A stretch of 64,000 nucleotides of DNA, from positions 186,001 through 250,000 of the forward strand of contig CAXBMQ010000002.1 in assembly GCA_963977005.1 (NCBI GenBank), written 5' to 3'. How positions within the stretch are numbered: the stretch's first letter is position 1; every line of letters begins with the position of its first letter. A program made the position numbers and the translations under genes. Source of the stretch: CAXBCP01 sp963977005. GTDB lineage: Bacteria; Pseudomonadota; Alphaproteobacteria; MPNO01; UBA830. Below the pieces are notes generated by a model. It did no database searches. It saw only the letters and a list, made by a program, of their open reading frames with translations, and had not been told where the DNA came from. Below are positions 44,610 to 53,155 of this stretch, in pieces.

Positions 44610-45480
44610 ATCCATGACAGAAACGACGACCGACAAGATCCCCGTCTCGATCATCACGATCTCTCTGAACGAAGAGGCCAACATCGCGCTGTGCCTCGAT
44701 TCGCTGAAGCGGTTCGACGAAGTGTGGGTGGTCGATTCCAACAGTACAGACCGGACCCGCGAAATCGCCGAGGAAATGGGCGCCAAGGTGGTCACGTTCG
44801 AGTGGAACCGGAAATACCCCAAGAAGAAGCAATGGGCCTTCGAGAACCTGCCTTTTGCAAACAAATGGGTCATGCTGGTCGATGCCGACGAACAGGTCCC
44901 CGACGACCTCGCGCAGGAAATCGCGGACACGCTCGAACGGGATGGCGACAGGCATGCCGGATATTTCCTCGGTTTCAACTACTTCTTCGCCGGGCGGATG
45001 CTGCGCCACGGCCAACGTATCTACAAGCTGGCGCTGATGCAGCACGCCAAGACCCGCTGGCAGGAATATGACGACCTGGATGTCGCGGTGCTGGGGGACA
45101 ACGAAATGCATTACCAACCGCCCGTCGATGGAACGACGGCGGTGCTCGATTACCGGATGATCCACGAGGACAAGGAATCGCTCTATCACTTCTTCGACCG
45201 GCACAACAAGTATTCGGACTGGGAAGCGGTGGTGCGCCACAACGGGAGCTATTTCGGGAACGAGGATGCCCAGCCGTTTCTCAGGCGCTTTACGAAACCG
45301 CTTTTTGCCAGGATGCCGTTCAAGCCGATAATCGTGTTTCTCTATTCGTATGTTCTGCGGGCGGGTTTCCTCGACGGCCGGGCGGGGTTCGATTTCGCGC
45401 TCGCGCGCGCGTTCCATTTCTGGCAGGTCGGTCTCAAGCTGCGGGAACGCATCCGCGAAATGGGCCCGCCCAAGCGGTAA
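44602..45480 (+). CDS. GT2 family glycosyltransferase
   Basis: 292 residues, GT-A fold. It has VSIITISLNEEANIALCLDS near the start, the acidic VVDSNSTDRTREIAEEMGA and the metal-binding DADEQ, followed by GRMLRHG and a W-rich acceptor region. It resembles LPS/EPS beta-glucosyl transferases of the KdtX/WaaE kind. It ends immediately next to the convergent methyltransferase gene (0-base gap). Confidence 0.92.
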   Translation: MTESMTETTTDKIPVSIITISLNEEANIALCLDSLKRFDEVWVVDSNSTDRTREIAEEMGAKVVTFEWNRKYPKKKQWAFENLPFANKWVMLVDADEQVPDDLAQEIADTLERDGDRHAGYFLGFNYFFAGRMLRHGQRIYKLALMQHAKTRWQEYDDLDVAVLGDNEMHYQPPVDGTTAVLDYRMIHEDKESLYHFFDRHNKYSDWEAVVRHNGSYFGNEDAQPFLRRFTKPLFARMPFKPIIVFLYSYVLRAGFLDGRAGFDFALARAFHFWQVGLKLRERIREMGPPKR

Positions 45481-46296
45481 CTATTTCCGGGCGTTGATCA
45501 GCAGATACAGCCCATGGTTCCTGCAGAACAGCCGAAGCAGTGGCCGCGGCCAGAGGGCCTTGGCAATTTTCAGCATCGGTCCGCGGTGCCGGCGTCCGAC
45601 TTCGCTTTGCAGCAGGTCGCCGTAGTTGAGTTGAATCCCGATGTCGACATTGGCATAGGCGCCGAACAGATCTTTCGCTTCCGCGACGCTATATGCCTTG
45701 GTCCCCGGGCTTTCCAGGTACTTGGCGTAGATCTCCTTCATGGAAATGCCCGGTCGCAGGCGCATCAAACCGTAGCGGACCCAAAGCATATACCCGGTCA
45801 GCGATCGCGTGTGATAGATCATGACTCGCGCGGTACCGCCTGGCCGCAGCACGCGGTGAATCTCCGACACCGCCGCCGGAGTGTCGGGCGAATGATGAAT
45901 GACCCCCCAGGAATAGATCAGATCGAAGCTGTTATCGGGAAACGGCAGATGCTCGGCGTCGCCGCGCATTACACGGGGAATAAATCCTTCCTGCAGCAGC
46001 CGCATTCTGGTGTAGGCAACGCCCCGGTTGCTGAGATCGATGCCCGTCAGACTGCGCGGCCCGGCCTTGGCCCAGTGCAGATGATCGGTGCCCATACCGG
46101 TGCCGATTTCCAGAACGTCTTTTTCGCGGCCGCTTTCGAAATCGGCAAAGGGCGGCAAATAGGGTTCGAACACATATCTCTGGCTGGCTTCAGCCGACAG
46201 TTTTTCGCGCTCGTCGTCGCCGATTGCCCAGAATTCCCCGGCCGAGGCCTCTTCCCAGAAATCGCGGACCGACGATTTTTCGGTGTCATTCGTCAT
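45481..46296 (-). CDS. Class I SAM-dependent methyltransferase
   Basis: 271 residues. Motif I is DVLEIGTGMGTDHLHWA, motif II-like GIDLSNRGVAYTRMRL, motif IV NSFDLIYSWGVIHHS, and post-motif HRVLRPGGTARVMIYHTRS. This is a Methyltransf_11-type enzyme. The target is probably a glycan or lipid-linked precursor by context. It is alone on the minus strand, tail-to-tail with the GT2 gene and divergent from the second asparagine-synthase-like gene. Confidence 0.88.
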   Translation of the reverse strand: MTNDTEKSSVRDFWEEASAGEFWAIGDDEREKLSAEASQRYVFEPYLPPFADFESGREKDVLEIGTGMGTDHLHWAKAGPRSLTGIDLSNRGVAYTRMRLLQEGFIPRVMRGDAEHLPFPDNSFDLIYSWGVIHHSPDTPAAVSEIHRVLRPGGTARVMIYHTRSLTGYMLWVRYGLMRLRPGISMKEIYAKYLESPGTKAYSVAEAKDLFGAYANVDIGIQLNYGDLLQSEVGRRHRGPMLKIAKALWPRPLLRLFCRNHGLYLLINARK

Positions 46297-46409
46297 GTCG
46301 AACCGTCATATACTGATGCCCTGTCTGGGAACCGCGCCCCGAAACCCAATATTCTTCGTGATTTGACCCAAACTATTCGACATCGGCCCCGAAAGGAACC
46401 TGACTTGTC

Positions 46410-48320
46410 ATGTGCGGCATAGCAGGTTTCGTTGGCTCATGGTCACCGGCACTGGCCGGTGCGATGACGGCGGCGATCGCCCATCGCGGCCCCGACGGTG
46501 ACGGCCTGTGGTCGGCGGATACCGGCGTGGCGCTCGGCCACAGGCGCCTGTCGATTATCGACCTGTCGGATGCCGCGGCGCAGCCGATGCACAGCGCGGA
46601 CGACCGCTATGTCCTGACCTATAACGGCGAGATTTATAATTTTCGCGAGCTGCGCCTGGAGCTCGAACAGGCCGGCACGGTCTTTCGCACAGGGTCGGAT
46701 ACGGAGGTCCTGCTGGCGCTGTTTGCATGCGACGGGCTGGACTGCGTCAACCGCCTGAACGGCATTTTCGCCTTTGCCGTATGGGACCGGCGCGACCGGG
46801 TCCTGTCGATTGCCCGCGACCATCTGGGCGTAAAGCCGCTGTATTACGCTGCCCTTCCGCAGGGTTTCCTGTTCGCGTCGGAACTCAAACCGTTGACTTT
46901 GTGCCCCGATCTGCCGCGCGATATCGACGCCGCGGCCGTCGGCGATCATCTGGGATTCCTCTGGACGGCGGGCGAGAACACCATGCTCCGCGCCGTCAGA
47001 AAACTGCGGCCCGGCTGTGCGCTGACCGTCACGGCCGACGGGGCGGTCACGCCGTCACGATTTTACCGCACCCCGCAGTTCGACGATGCGGCACCGCCGA
47101 CGCCGGACGATGCCGCCGCGCTGCGCGACATGATTGATCGTGTCGTCGCCGATCAGATGGTCGCCGATGTCGAGGTCGGCGCATTGCTGTCCGGCGGCGT
47201 CGATTCGAGCGCCATCGTCGCCGCGATGTGCCGCGCGACCGACCCGTCAAAAATCACCACCTTCTGCGCCGCGGTCACCAAACCCGATTCCGGCACCGAC
47301 AATTTCGGCGACGACCGGACCCATGCGCGCACCGTCGCAAAACATCTTGGCGTGAAGCTGATCGAGGTTGCGACCGATGCCGACCTGATTGCGGCACTGC
47401 CCGACATGGTCTGGCAGCTCGACGAACCCACCGCGGACTTTGCCGCGGTACAGACGCTGTTGCTTGCCCGCGCCGCGCGCGATAACGGCATCAAGGTCCT
47501 GCTGTCGGGTGTCGGCGGCGACGATCTGTTTACCGGCTACGGGCGGCATACCGCGGGGCTGATCTGGGCGGGTGCAAACCGGGTGCCGGGCCTGCGGGGA
47601 CTGGGCGCGGCGGTGCTTGGCCTGTTCCCGCCCTCCAGCATTCTGGGCCGCCGTCTGAAGCGGATCGGATCCTTGCTGGCAATGCCAGAGGACGAAATGC
47701 TGGCCGACGGGATGAGCTATTCGGCGGTCGGCGCTGATCGCCGCCGCGCGCTGCTGGCGCCGGGCCTGCGCGATTCCATGCCGGCAGACGGGATTGCCGA
47801 GGGGCTGCGCGCTTCGCTGGATCGTACGCGGGGGCATCATCCCGTCGACCGGTTCCTCGATCTCGAACTCAACGGTTTTATGCCGGATCACAATCTGAAC
47901 TATACCGACAAGATGGCGATGCAGGCAGGCGTGGAAGTCCGGGTGCCGCTGATCGATCGCCGGCTGGTCGCCTACGCGATGCAGTTGCCGCTGTCGGCCA
48001 AGATCAGTTTGCGCGAAACCAAGCGAATCCTGCGCGCCTCCCAGCGCGACCGTCTGCCGGGCGAAATCCTGACCCGGCCCAAGCAGGGTTTCGGCGTGCC
48101 GGTCCGCAGCTGGCTGCAGGGTCCGGCCCGCGAGATGATGGAAGACCTGACCTCGACGGCGACGATTTCGTCCCGCGGCCTGTTCGATGCCGATGCCGTG
48201 GCCGCGCTCAAAGCCGACTTTTACGCCCAGCGGGTCGACGCGGCATTCACCCTGTTCCCGATGATGGCGATGGAGCTATGGTGCCGGGCACTGGATAACG
48301 CGGAGACCGCCGGTCCATGA
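46410..48320 (+). CDS. Asparagine synthase-like glutamine amidotransferase (copy 2)
   Basis: 636 residues. It shows catalytic Cys2 in MCGIAGF, HRRLSIIDLSD, NGEIYNF, and an intact PP-loop SGGVDS at about 261-266. It is longer than and clearly different from copy 1 (594 residues, SAGLDS). AAGGA lies before the ATG. An FkbM methyltransferase follows by 10 bases. Either true asparagine formation or amidation of a sugar acid is possible; the locus favours the latter. Confidence 0.9.
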   Translation: MCGIAGFVGSWSPALAGAMTAAIAHRGPDGDGLWSADTGVALGHRRLSIIDLSDAAAQPMHSADDRYVLTYNGEIYNFRELRLELEQAGTVFRTGSDTEVLLALFACDGLDCVNRLNGIFAFAVWDRRDRVLSIARDHLGVKPLYYAALPQGFLFASELKPLTLCPDLPRDIDAAAVGDHLGFLWTAGENTMLRAVRKLRPGCALTVTADGAVTPSRFYRTPQFDDAAPPTPDDAAALRDMIDRVVADQMVADVEVGALLSGGVDSSAIVAAMCRATDPSKITTFCAAVTKPDSGTDNFGDDRTHARTVAKHLGVKLIEVATDADLIAALPDMVWQLDEPTADFAAVQTLLLARAARDNGIKVLLSGVGGDDLFTGYGRHTAGLIWAGANRVPGLRGLGAAVLGLFPPSSILGRRLKRIGSLLAMPEDEMLADGMSYSAVGADRRRALLAPGLRDSMPADGIAEGLRASLDRTRGHHPVDRFLDLELNGFMPDHNLNYTDKMAMQAGVEVRVPLIDRRLVAYAMQLPLSAKISLRETKRILRASQRDRLPGEILTRPKQGFGVPVRSWLQGPAREMMEDLTSTATISSRGLFDADAVAALKADFYAQRVDAAFTLFPMMAMELWCRALDNAETAGP

Positions 48321-48330
48321 GGGTGAGCGT

Positions 48331-49074
48331 ATGAGTTTCAGGCTGACATCCGACCCGTCGGAGCGCATCCGGAAGATCGAGAAATTTCTTCTGATGCTGC
48401 GCTTTGTCTGGCGCTTCCCGCGGGTCAGGGGCGCCTGGCCCAAATACGAATATATCAAGCCCTGGCTGGCCGAGCTGGCGCCGGCGTCGGTCGTGGATAT
48501 CGGCGTCAATCACGGCCAGTTCCTGCATCTGGCAAGCCGGCTCTGGCCCGATGCGGACATTATCGGGGTTGAGCCCAACGCGGCCCTCGCCGAAAAAGCG
48601 AAGACGATTTACGCCGGGAACCCGAAAATCCGGGTGGAATCCTGCGCCGTCGGTGCGGAAAACGGTCAGATCGACCTGTTCGTCACCGCGAATGACCAGA
48701 ACAGTTCGATCCATCAGCCTACCGAAGCATTCCATGACGACCGCCAGGCAGACGGCGTCGTGCGGACCGAACCCGTCGCGCTCAGACGCCTCGACGGGCT
48801 GCTGGCCGGCGTGACGGGGCCGATGCTCGTGAAAATCGACGTTCAGGGCGCTGAGCTCGAAGTATTGCAGGGCGCCGGCGACCGGCTGGACGACGTATCG
48901 GTCATCATCATCGAATCCCCGTTCGAGGTATCGTATGACGGCGCCGCCGGGTTCGATGAAATCTACCGGTTCCTCACGGCCCGCGGCTTCGCTTACGAAG
49001 GGGCGCTGGGCCAGCTGAACTCGAAACATACCGGCCGGGTCCGGCAGGAGGATTCGATCTATGTCCGGCGATAG
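48331..49074 (+). CDS. FkbM family methyltransferase
   Basis: 247 residues. The FkbM core is clear: SVVDIGVNHGQFLHLASRLW, IIGVEPN, then the C-terminal block MLVKIDVQGAELEVLQGA with FEVSYDG. FkbM enzymes O-methylate sugars and other metabolites. The gene sits between the second amidotransferase and the bi-domain oxidoreductase in a plus-strand row that runs to hldE. Confidence 0.92.
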   Translation: MSFRLTSDPSERIRKIEKFLLMLRFVWRFPRVRGAWPKYEYIKPWLAELAPASVVDIGVNHGQFLHLASRLWPDADIIGVEPNAALAEKAKTIYAGNPKIRVESCAVGAENGQIDLFVTANDQNSSIHQPTEAFHDDRQADGVVRTEPVALRRLDGLLAGVTGPMLVKIDVQGAELEVLQGAGDRLDDVSVIIIESPFEVSYDGAAGFDEIYRFLTARGFAYEGALGQLNSKHTGRVRQEDSIYVRR

Positions 49075-49134
49075 TTGCGCCCCCGTGACGAGGCGGCATA
49101 GATTGCGGGAAATTTGAAAGAGTTGGTTCGTTAG

Positions 49135-51303
49135 ATGAAACAGGTCGTCCAGAGCGCGCGTTCAGGCAAGCTGGCGCTGAAAGAAGTCCCCGATGCGAAG
49201 GTCCGGTCGGGGCATCTTCTGGTGCGCACGCGTGCCTCGCTGATCTCTGCGGGTACCGAGCGCATGGTCGTGAACTTTGCGAAAAAGAGCCTGGCGGCCA
49301 AGGCGAAGGCGCGGCCCGACCTGGTGCGCAAGGTGCTCGACAAGGCGAAGCGCGACGGTATCGGCGCTACCATGCGCGCGGTCATGGCGCGGCTCGACGA
49401 GCCCCTGCCGCTCGGCTATTCCGCGGTCGGCGAGGTGGTCGAAGTCGGCGCAGGGCTCGAGGGAAAATTCCGGACCGGCCAGCGCGTGGCCATCGCCGGC
49501 GCCGGGCTCGCCAACCATTCGGAACTGAACGCGGTGCCCGAAAATCTCTGCGCGCCGGTGCCCGACGACGTGAATGACGAGGAAGCCTGTTTCGGCACGC
49601 TCGGCGCCATCGCCATGAACGGCGTGCGTCTGGTCGAACCGCAACTCGGCGACGTCGTCGCGGTGATCGGCGCGGGGCTGGTCGGCCAGCTTGCCGCGCA
49701 GTTTCTCGATCTCGCGGGCTGCCGGGTGATCGTGCTCGACTACAATGCGGAACGGCTCAAGCTCGCTACCTATGGCGGCGCGGAACTGGTCTGCGACCTG
49801 TCGCAGGGAGACCCGACGGCGGCGATCATGGACCTGTCGGGCGGGCGCGGCTGCGACGGTGTCATCATCGCGGCGGCGACGGACTCGAGCGAGCCGTTCG
49901 ATACCGCGGCCAACATCGCCCGCGACAAGGCGAAGATCAGCCTTGTCGGCATCACGGGCACCGAGTTCGACTACCGGTTGTTCATGAAAAAGGAACTGTC
50001 GGTGGTGGTGTCGCGGTCCTACGGCCCGGGGCGCTACGACCCCGATTACGAGAACCGCCACGTCAAGTACCCGGTCGGCTTCGTGCGCTGGACCGAGACG
50101 CGCAATCTGGAAGAAACCGTGCGGCTGATGTCGCGACGCCGCGATCATCGTTTGCAGGTCGAACAGATGATCACGCATAAAATCCCGTTCGCGGAGGCCG
50201 AAAAAGCCTATGACATGGTGTCGAACAACACCGAGCCGCATCTCGGCGTGATCCTCGAATACGATAAAACGCCGAAAGCAAAGTCGCCCACGCTGCGCAC
50301 GCCGGTTGCCGTGTCGACGGGCAAATCCGCGGCCGGCAAGTGTGTTCTCGGCGTGATCGGTGCCGGCAATTTCGCGCGGACCGTCCTGCTGCCGCGGCTG
50401 AAAAAAATCGACGCGGTGGAGCTGCATACGCTGGTCACCCAGCGCGGCATTTCCGCCGATCATTCGGCCGACAGTTTCGGCTTTGCCCATGCCGATACCG
50501 ACGACGCGGCGATTTTCGACAACCCCGATATCAACGCTGTCCTGATCACGACGCCGCATTCGACCCATGCTTCGCTGACCGCCCGCGCGCTTGCCGCCGG
50601 CAAGAACGTGCTGGTCGAGAAACCGCTCGCGCTGGACCGCGACGAGCTGAACGCCGTGATCCGCGCCCGGCTGCAATCGGATGCGTTCCTGCAGGTCGGT
50701 TTCAACCGCCGTTTCGCCCCGCTGGCGGTGCAGGCGCGGGATCGTCTCAAAGCGGCGGGCGGGACCAAATACGTGTTGCTGCGCGTTAATGCCGGTCAGC
50801 TGCCGGATGACAGCTGGCAGAATGCCGCCGAAGAGGGCAACGGACGCATCCTGGGCGAGGTCTGCCATTTCGTCGATCTTGCCCGGTTCCTCGTCGATGA
50901 CGATATCAAAACCGTGCAGGCGGCCTCGGCGACGGTCACCCAGGGGGCGTGTGACGATCTTACCGTCTCGCTCAACTTCGCCGATGGCAGCCTCGCGACC
51001 ATCGCCTATACGGCGCTTGGCGATACCGCCTATTCGAAAGAACTGGTCGAGGCGTTTGCCGGCGGCACCGTGATCAATATCAACGATTTTCGGGGCCTGA
51101 CGGTGACCTCGGGGGGCAAGGAATCGAAAATCGGCCGCTCGATGGAGCAGGACAAGGGGCACGCGGCGGAACTCCAGGCTTTTGCCGAAGCCGTTGCCTC
51201 GGGCGGCCCGGCGCCGGCCGACGAGGCCGAACTTGTGCAGTCGAGCTTTGCGACCATTGCAGCGCTCGAATCCCTGCAACGGGGCGCACAGGTCGACCTG
51301 TGA
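49135..51303 (+). CDS. Bi-domain oxidoreductase (MDR dehydrogenase fused to Gfo/Idh/MocA)
   Basis: 722 residues made of two enzymes. The N-terminal half (about 1-380) is a medium-chain alcohol dehydrogenase-like fold (DVVAVIGAGLVGQLAAQFLD). The C-terminal half (from about 403) is a Gfo/Idh/MocA oxidoreductase (LGVIGAGNFARTVLLPRLKK and the catalytic-lysine motif VEKPLAL). This fusion is a known partner of heparinase II/III-like proteins in EPS clusters, as here (30-base gap). It presumably modifies a sugar or sugar acid; the exact reaction is not known to me. Confidence 0.9.
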   Translation: MKQVVQSARSGKLALKEVPDAKVRSGHLLVRTRASLISAGTERMVVNFAKKSLAAKAKARPDLVRKVLDKAKRDGIGATMRAVMARLDEPLPLGYSAVGEVVEVGAGLEGKFRTGQRVAIAGAGLANHSELNAVPENLCAPVPDDVNDEEACFGTLGAIAMNGVRLVEPQLGDVVAVIGAGLVGQLAAQFLDLAGCRVIVLDYNAERLKLATYGGAELVCDLSQGDPTAAIMDLSGGRGCDGVIIAAATDSSEPFDTAANIARDKAKISLVGITGTEFDYRLFMKKELSVVVSRSYGPGRYDPDYENRHVKYPVGFVRWTETRNLEETVRLMSRRRDHRLQVEQMITHKIPFAEAEKAYDMVSNNTEPHLGVILEYDKTPKAKSPTLRTPVAVSTGKSAAGKCVLGVIGAGNFARTVLLPRLKKIDAVELHTLVTQRGISADHSADSFGFAHADTDDAAIFDNPDINAVLITTPHSTHASLTARALAAGKNVLVEKPLALDRDELNAVIRARLQSDAFLQVGFNRRFAPLAVQARDRLKAAGGTKYVLLRVNAGQLPDDSWQNAAEEGNGRILGEVCHFVDLARFLVDDDIKTVQAASATVTQGACDDLTVSLNFADGSLATIAYTALGDTAYSKELVEAFAGGTVININDFRGLTVTSGGKESKIGRSMEQDKGHAAELQAFAEAVASGGPAPADEAELVQSSFATIAALESLQRGAQVDL

Positions 51304-51333
51304 ACATCCCCCCGGCACGGCACGCCCGCTGAT

Positions 51334-53121
51334 ATGTCCGTGGGTCGCCTCTGGCGCACGGTGCGCCACCTGACGGCGGAGCAATGGGTTTTCCGGCTTG
51401 TCTGCCGGGGGCAACGCCTGGTGATGCGGCATCATCCCGAATTCAGCCGACAGCGGATCGACCGCGCCGCGCAGAAGCTGCCGCTCGCGGAGCCGTCCTC
51501 GGATGAAGCGGTTGCGATCGCAGAGATCGTCCTGCAGCTGCAAACGGCCGTGCACGGCGACAGTTTTGAGGGCGCCACCGCCGGCAGGTTCACCCTGCTC
51601 AACCGCGACTACGATTTCGGCAGTGTGGAACAGGTTTCCTGGCGCGGCGAATTCCACGAGGGCAACAATCCGCTGCGGCGCATGAACCTCGCCTATATGG
51701 GCTATGCGGTGCCGCTGCTGGCCCGTGGCCGGGCAGAAGACCTTTCAGCGATCCGGGCACTGGTGGAATCGCTCGACCGGCAGAATGCGTGGTCGTCTCC
51801 CGGCGTATTCCGCGATGTGTGGAACGCCTATACCGCAAGCCACCGGCTGATCAATCTGCTGTCGGCGCTGGCGCTGTACCGCAAGGCGGGCGGTCCCGCC
51901 GACCCGGCGGCCGAAACCGTGCTGCTGGAACATGCCCGGTTCTGTGCCGCGTTCATCCGCGCCAATCTCGAACGCGACCTTCAGTACAATCACCTGATGA
52001 AGAACTACGTGGCGCTTTCCGCCTATGCCGGGATGTGCGCTTCGGTCCCTCCCGCCCTCGGCCTGCTCGAGGCTGCCGTGCCGAAATCCATCCGGCAGAA
52101 TGTGCTGACCGACGGCGGCCAGGCCGAGCGCTGTCCGATGTATCATGTGCTGTCGATGCTGGACGTGCGCGTGCTGGCAGCAAGCGGCCTGTTCCCCCAC
52201 GCGTGGCAACCGGCGCTCGACGAGACGGTGAGCCGTATGTCCGCGGCCCTGCCGGTGATGACGCTGGCGGACGGCGAGATCGCGCTGATGAACGATTCCT
52301 GGGTCGGCGAGGCGCCGCGCGCCGACAGCGTGGCCGATACGACGGCGACGCCGCCGGTCACGCGCCTTCCCGAAACCGGGTATGTCCGGCTCGGGCAGGG
52401 GGGCGATTCCGTCGTGTTCGACTGCGGTCCGTGCGGCCCTGACGACAATCCGGGCCATGCCCATGCGGACTTCCTGTCGGTCGAGGCGACGGCCGACGGC
52501 AAACGGTTTCTCGTCGATACCGGCGTGCCGACCTATACCGCCGGCGACGACCGCAATTCGTCGCGCTCGGCGGCGGCGCATAACGGGCCGCGCCTGGTCG
52601 GTGCCGAGCCCATCGAGTTCTGGAAATCCTTCCGGGTCGGTCGCCGCGGCTATGCGGGCGCGCTGGATGTCGCGTCCCCTGACGGCGCATTCGTCGCCGC
52701 CGGCTGGCAGAGCGGTTATGCCCATCTCGGCGTGGACGTGCGCCGGGCGGTGTGTCTGTGGCCGGGCAAGGGGGTGCTGATCGCCGATCTCTGGCGCGGC
52801 GCGCTATCAAAGCCGGAGACAGGCTTTCTGATCCCGTCCGAATGGGACGTCGTTTCCGGCACAACCTTCAGGCAGGGGGAACTTGACCTGTCGGTCCGGG
52901 CACTGGCGGGGACATTGTCGCCGCCGCGGGATGCCGCGCACTGGTATCGCTTCGGGGTCGAACGCACGGCGTGCCGGCTTTCCGTCTCCCCCGAGACGAT
53001 GGACGCCGCCGCACGCGCCGCGGTGTTCTTTTCCTGGTCGGCGGATGCGGCAGTCCCCGGGGCGGACGTCCTCGACCGGCTGTTTGACGACCTTGCCGCG
53101 GCAATTCCAACGGCCGGTTAA
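51334..53121 (+). CDS. Heparinase II/III family polysaccharide lyase-like protein
   Basis: 595 residues. It has an alpha-toroid N-terminal half with the family feature WNAYTASHRLINLLSALALY and QYNHLMKNYVALS. The beta-sandwich has the conserved NPGHAHADFLSVE and LVDTGVPTYTAGDDRNSSRS. There is no signal peptide, so it is cytoplasmic as read. In EPS loci it accompanies the bi-domain oxidoreductase. It may act on lipid-linked uronic-acid glycans or have lost lyase activity; this cannot be decided here. Confidence 0.88.
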   Translation: MSVGRLWRTVRHLTAEQWVFRLVCRGQRLVMRHHPEFSRQRIDRAAQKLPLAEPSSDEAVAIAEIVLQLQTAVHGDSFEGATAGRFTLLNRDYDFGSVEQVSWRGEFHEGNNPLRRMNLAYMGYAVPLLARGRAEDLSAIRALVESLDRQNAWSSPGVFRDVWNAYTASHRLINLLSALALYRKAGGPADPAAETVLLEHARFCAAFIRANLERDLQYNHLMKNYVALSAYAGMCASVPPALGLLEAAVPKSIRQNVLTDGGQAERCPMYHVLSMLDVRVLAASGLFPHAWQPALDETVSRMSAALPVMTLADGEIALMNDSWVGEAPRADSVADTTATPPVTRLPETGYVRLGQGGDSVVFDCGPCGPDDNPGHAHADFLSVEATADGKRFLVDTGVPTYTAGDDRNSSRSAAAHNGPRLVGAEPIEFWKSFRVGRRGYAGALDVASPDGAFVAAGWQSGYAHLGVDVRRAVCLWPGKGVLIADLWRGALSKPETGFLIPSEWDVVSGTTFRQGELDLSVRALAGTLSPPRDAAHWYRFGVERTACRLSVSPETMDAAARAAVFFSWSADAAVPGADVLDRLFDDLAAAIPTAG

Positions 53122-53155
53122 TTAGTCTACAACCCGTCCGACAGGAGTATTGCGT

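Noticed and set aside
49162..51657. Very long minus-strand open frame opposite the bi-domain oxidoreductase
   Set aside because: Composition is that of an antisense shadow, and the plus strand has two well-conserved enzyme domains.
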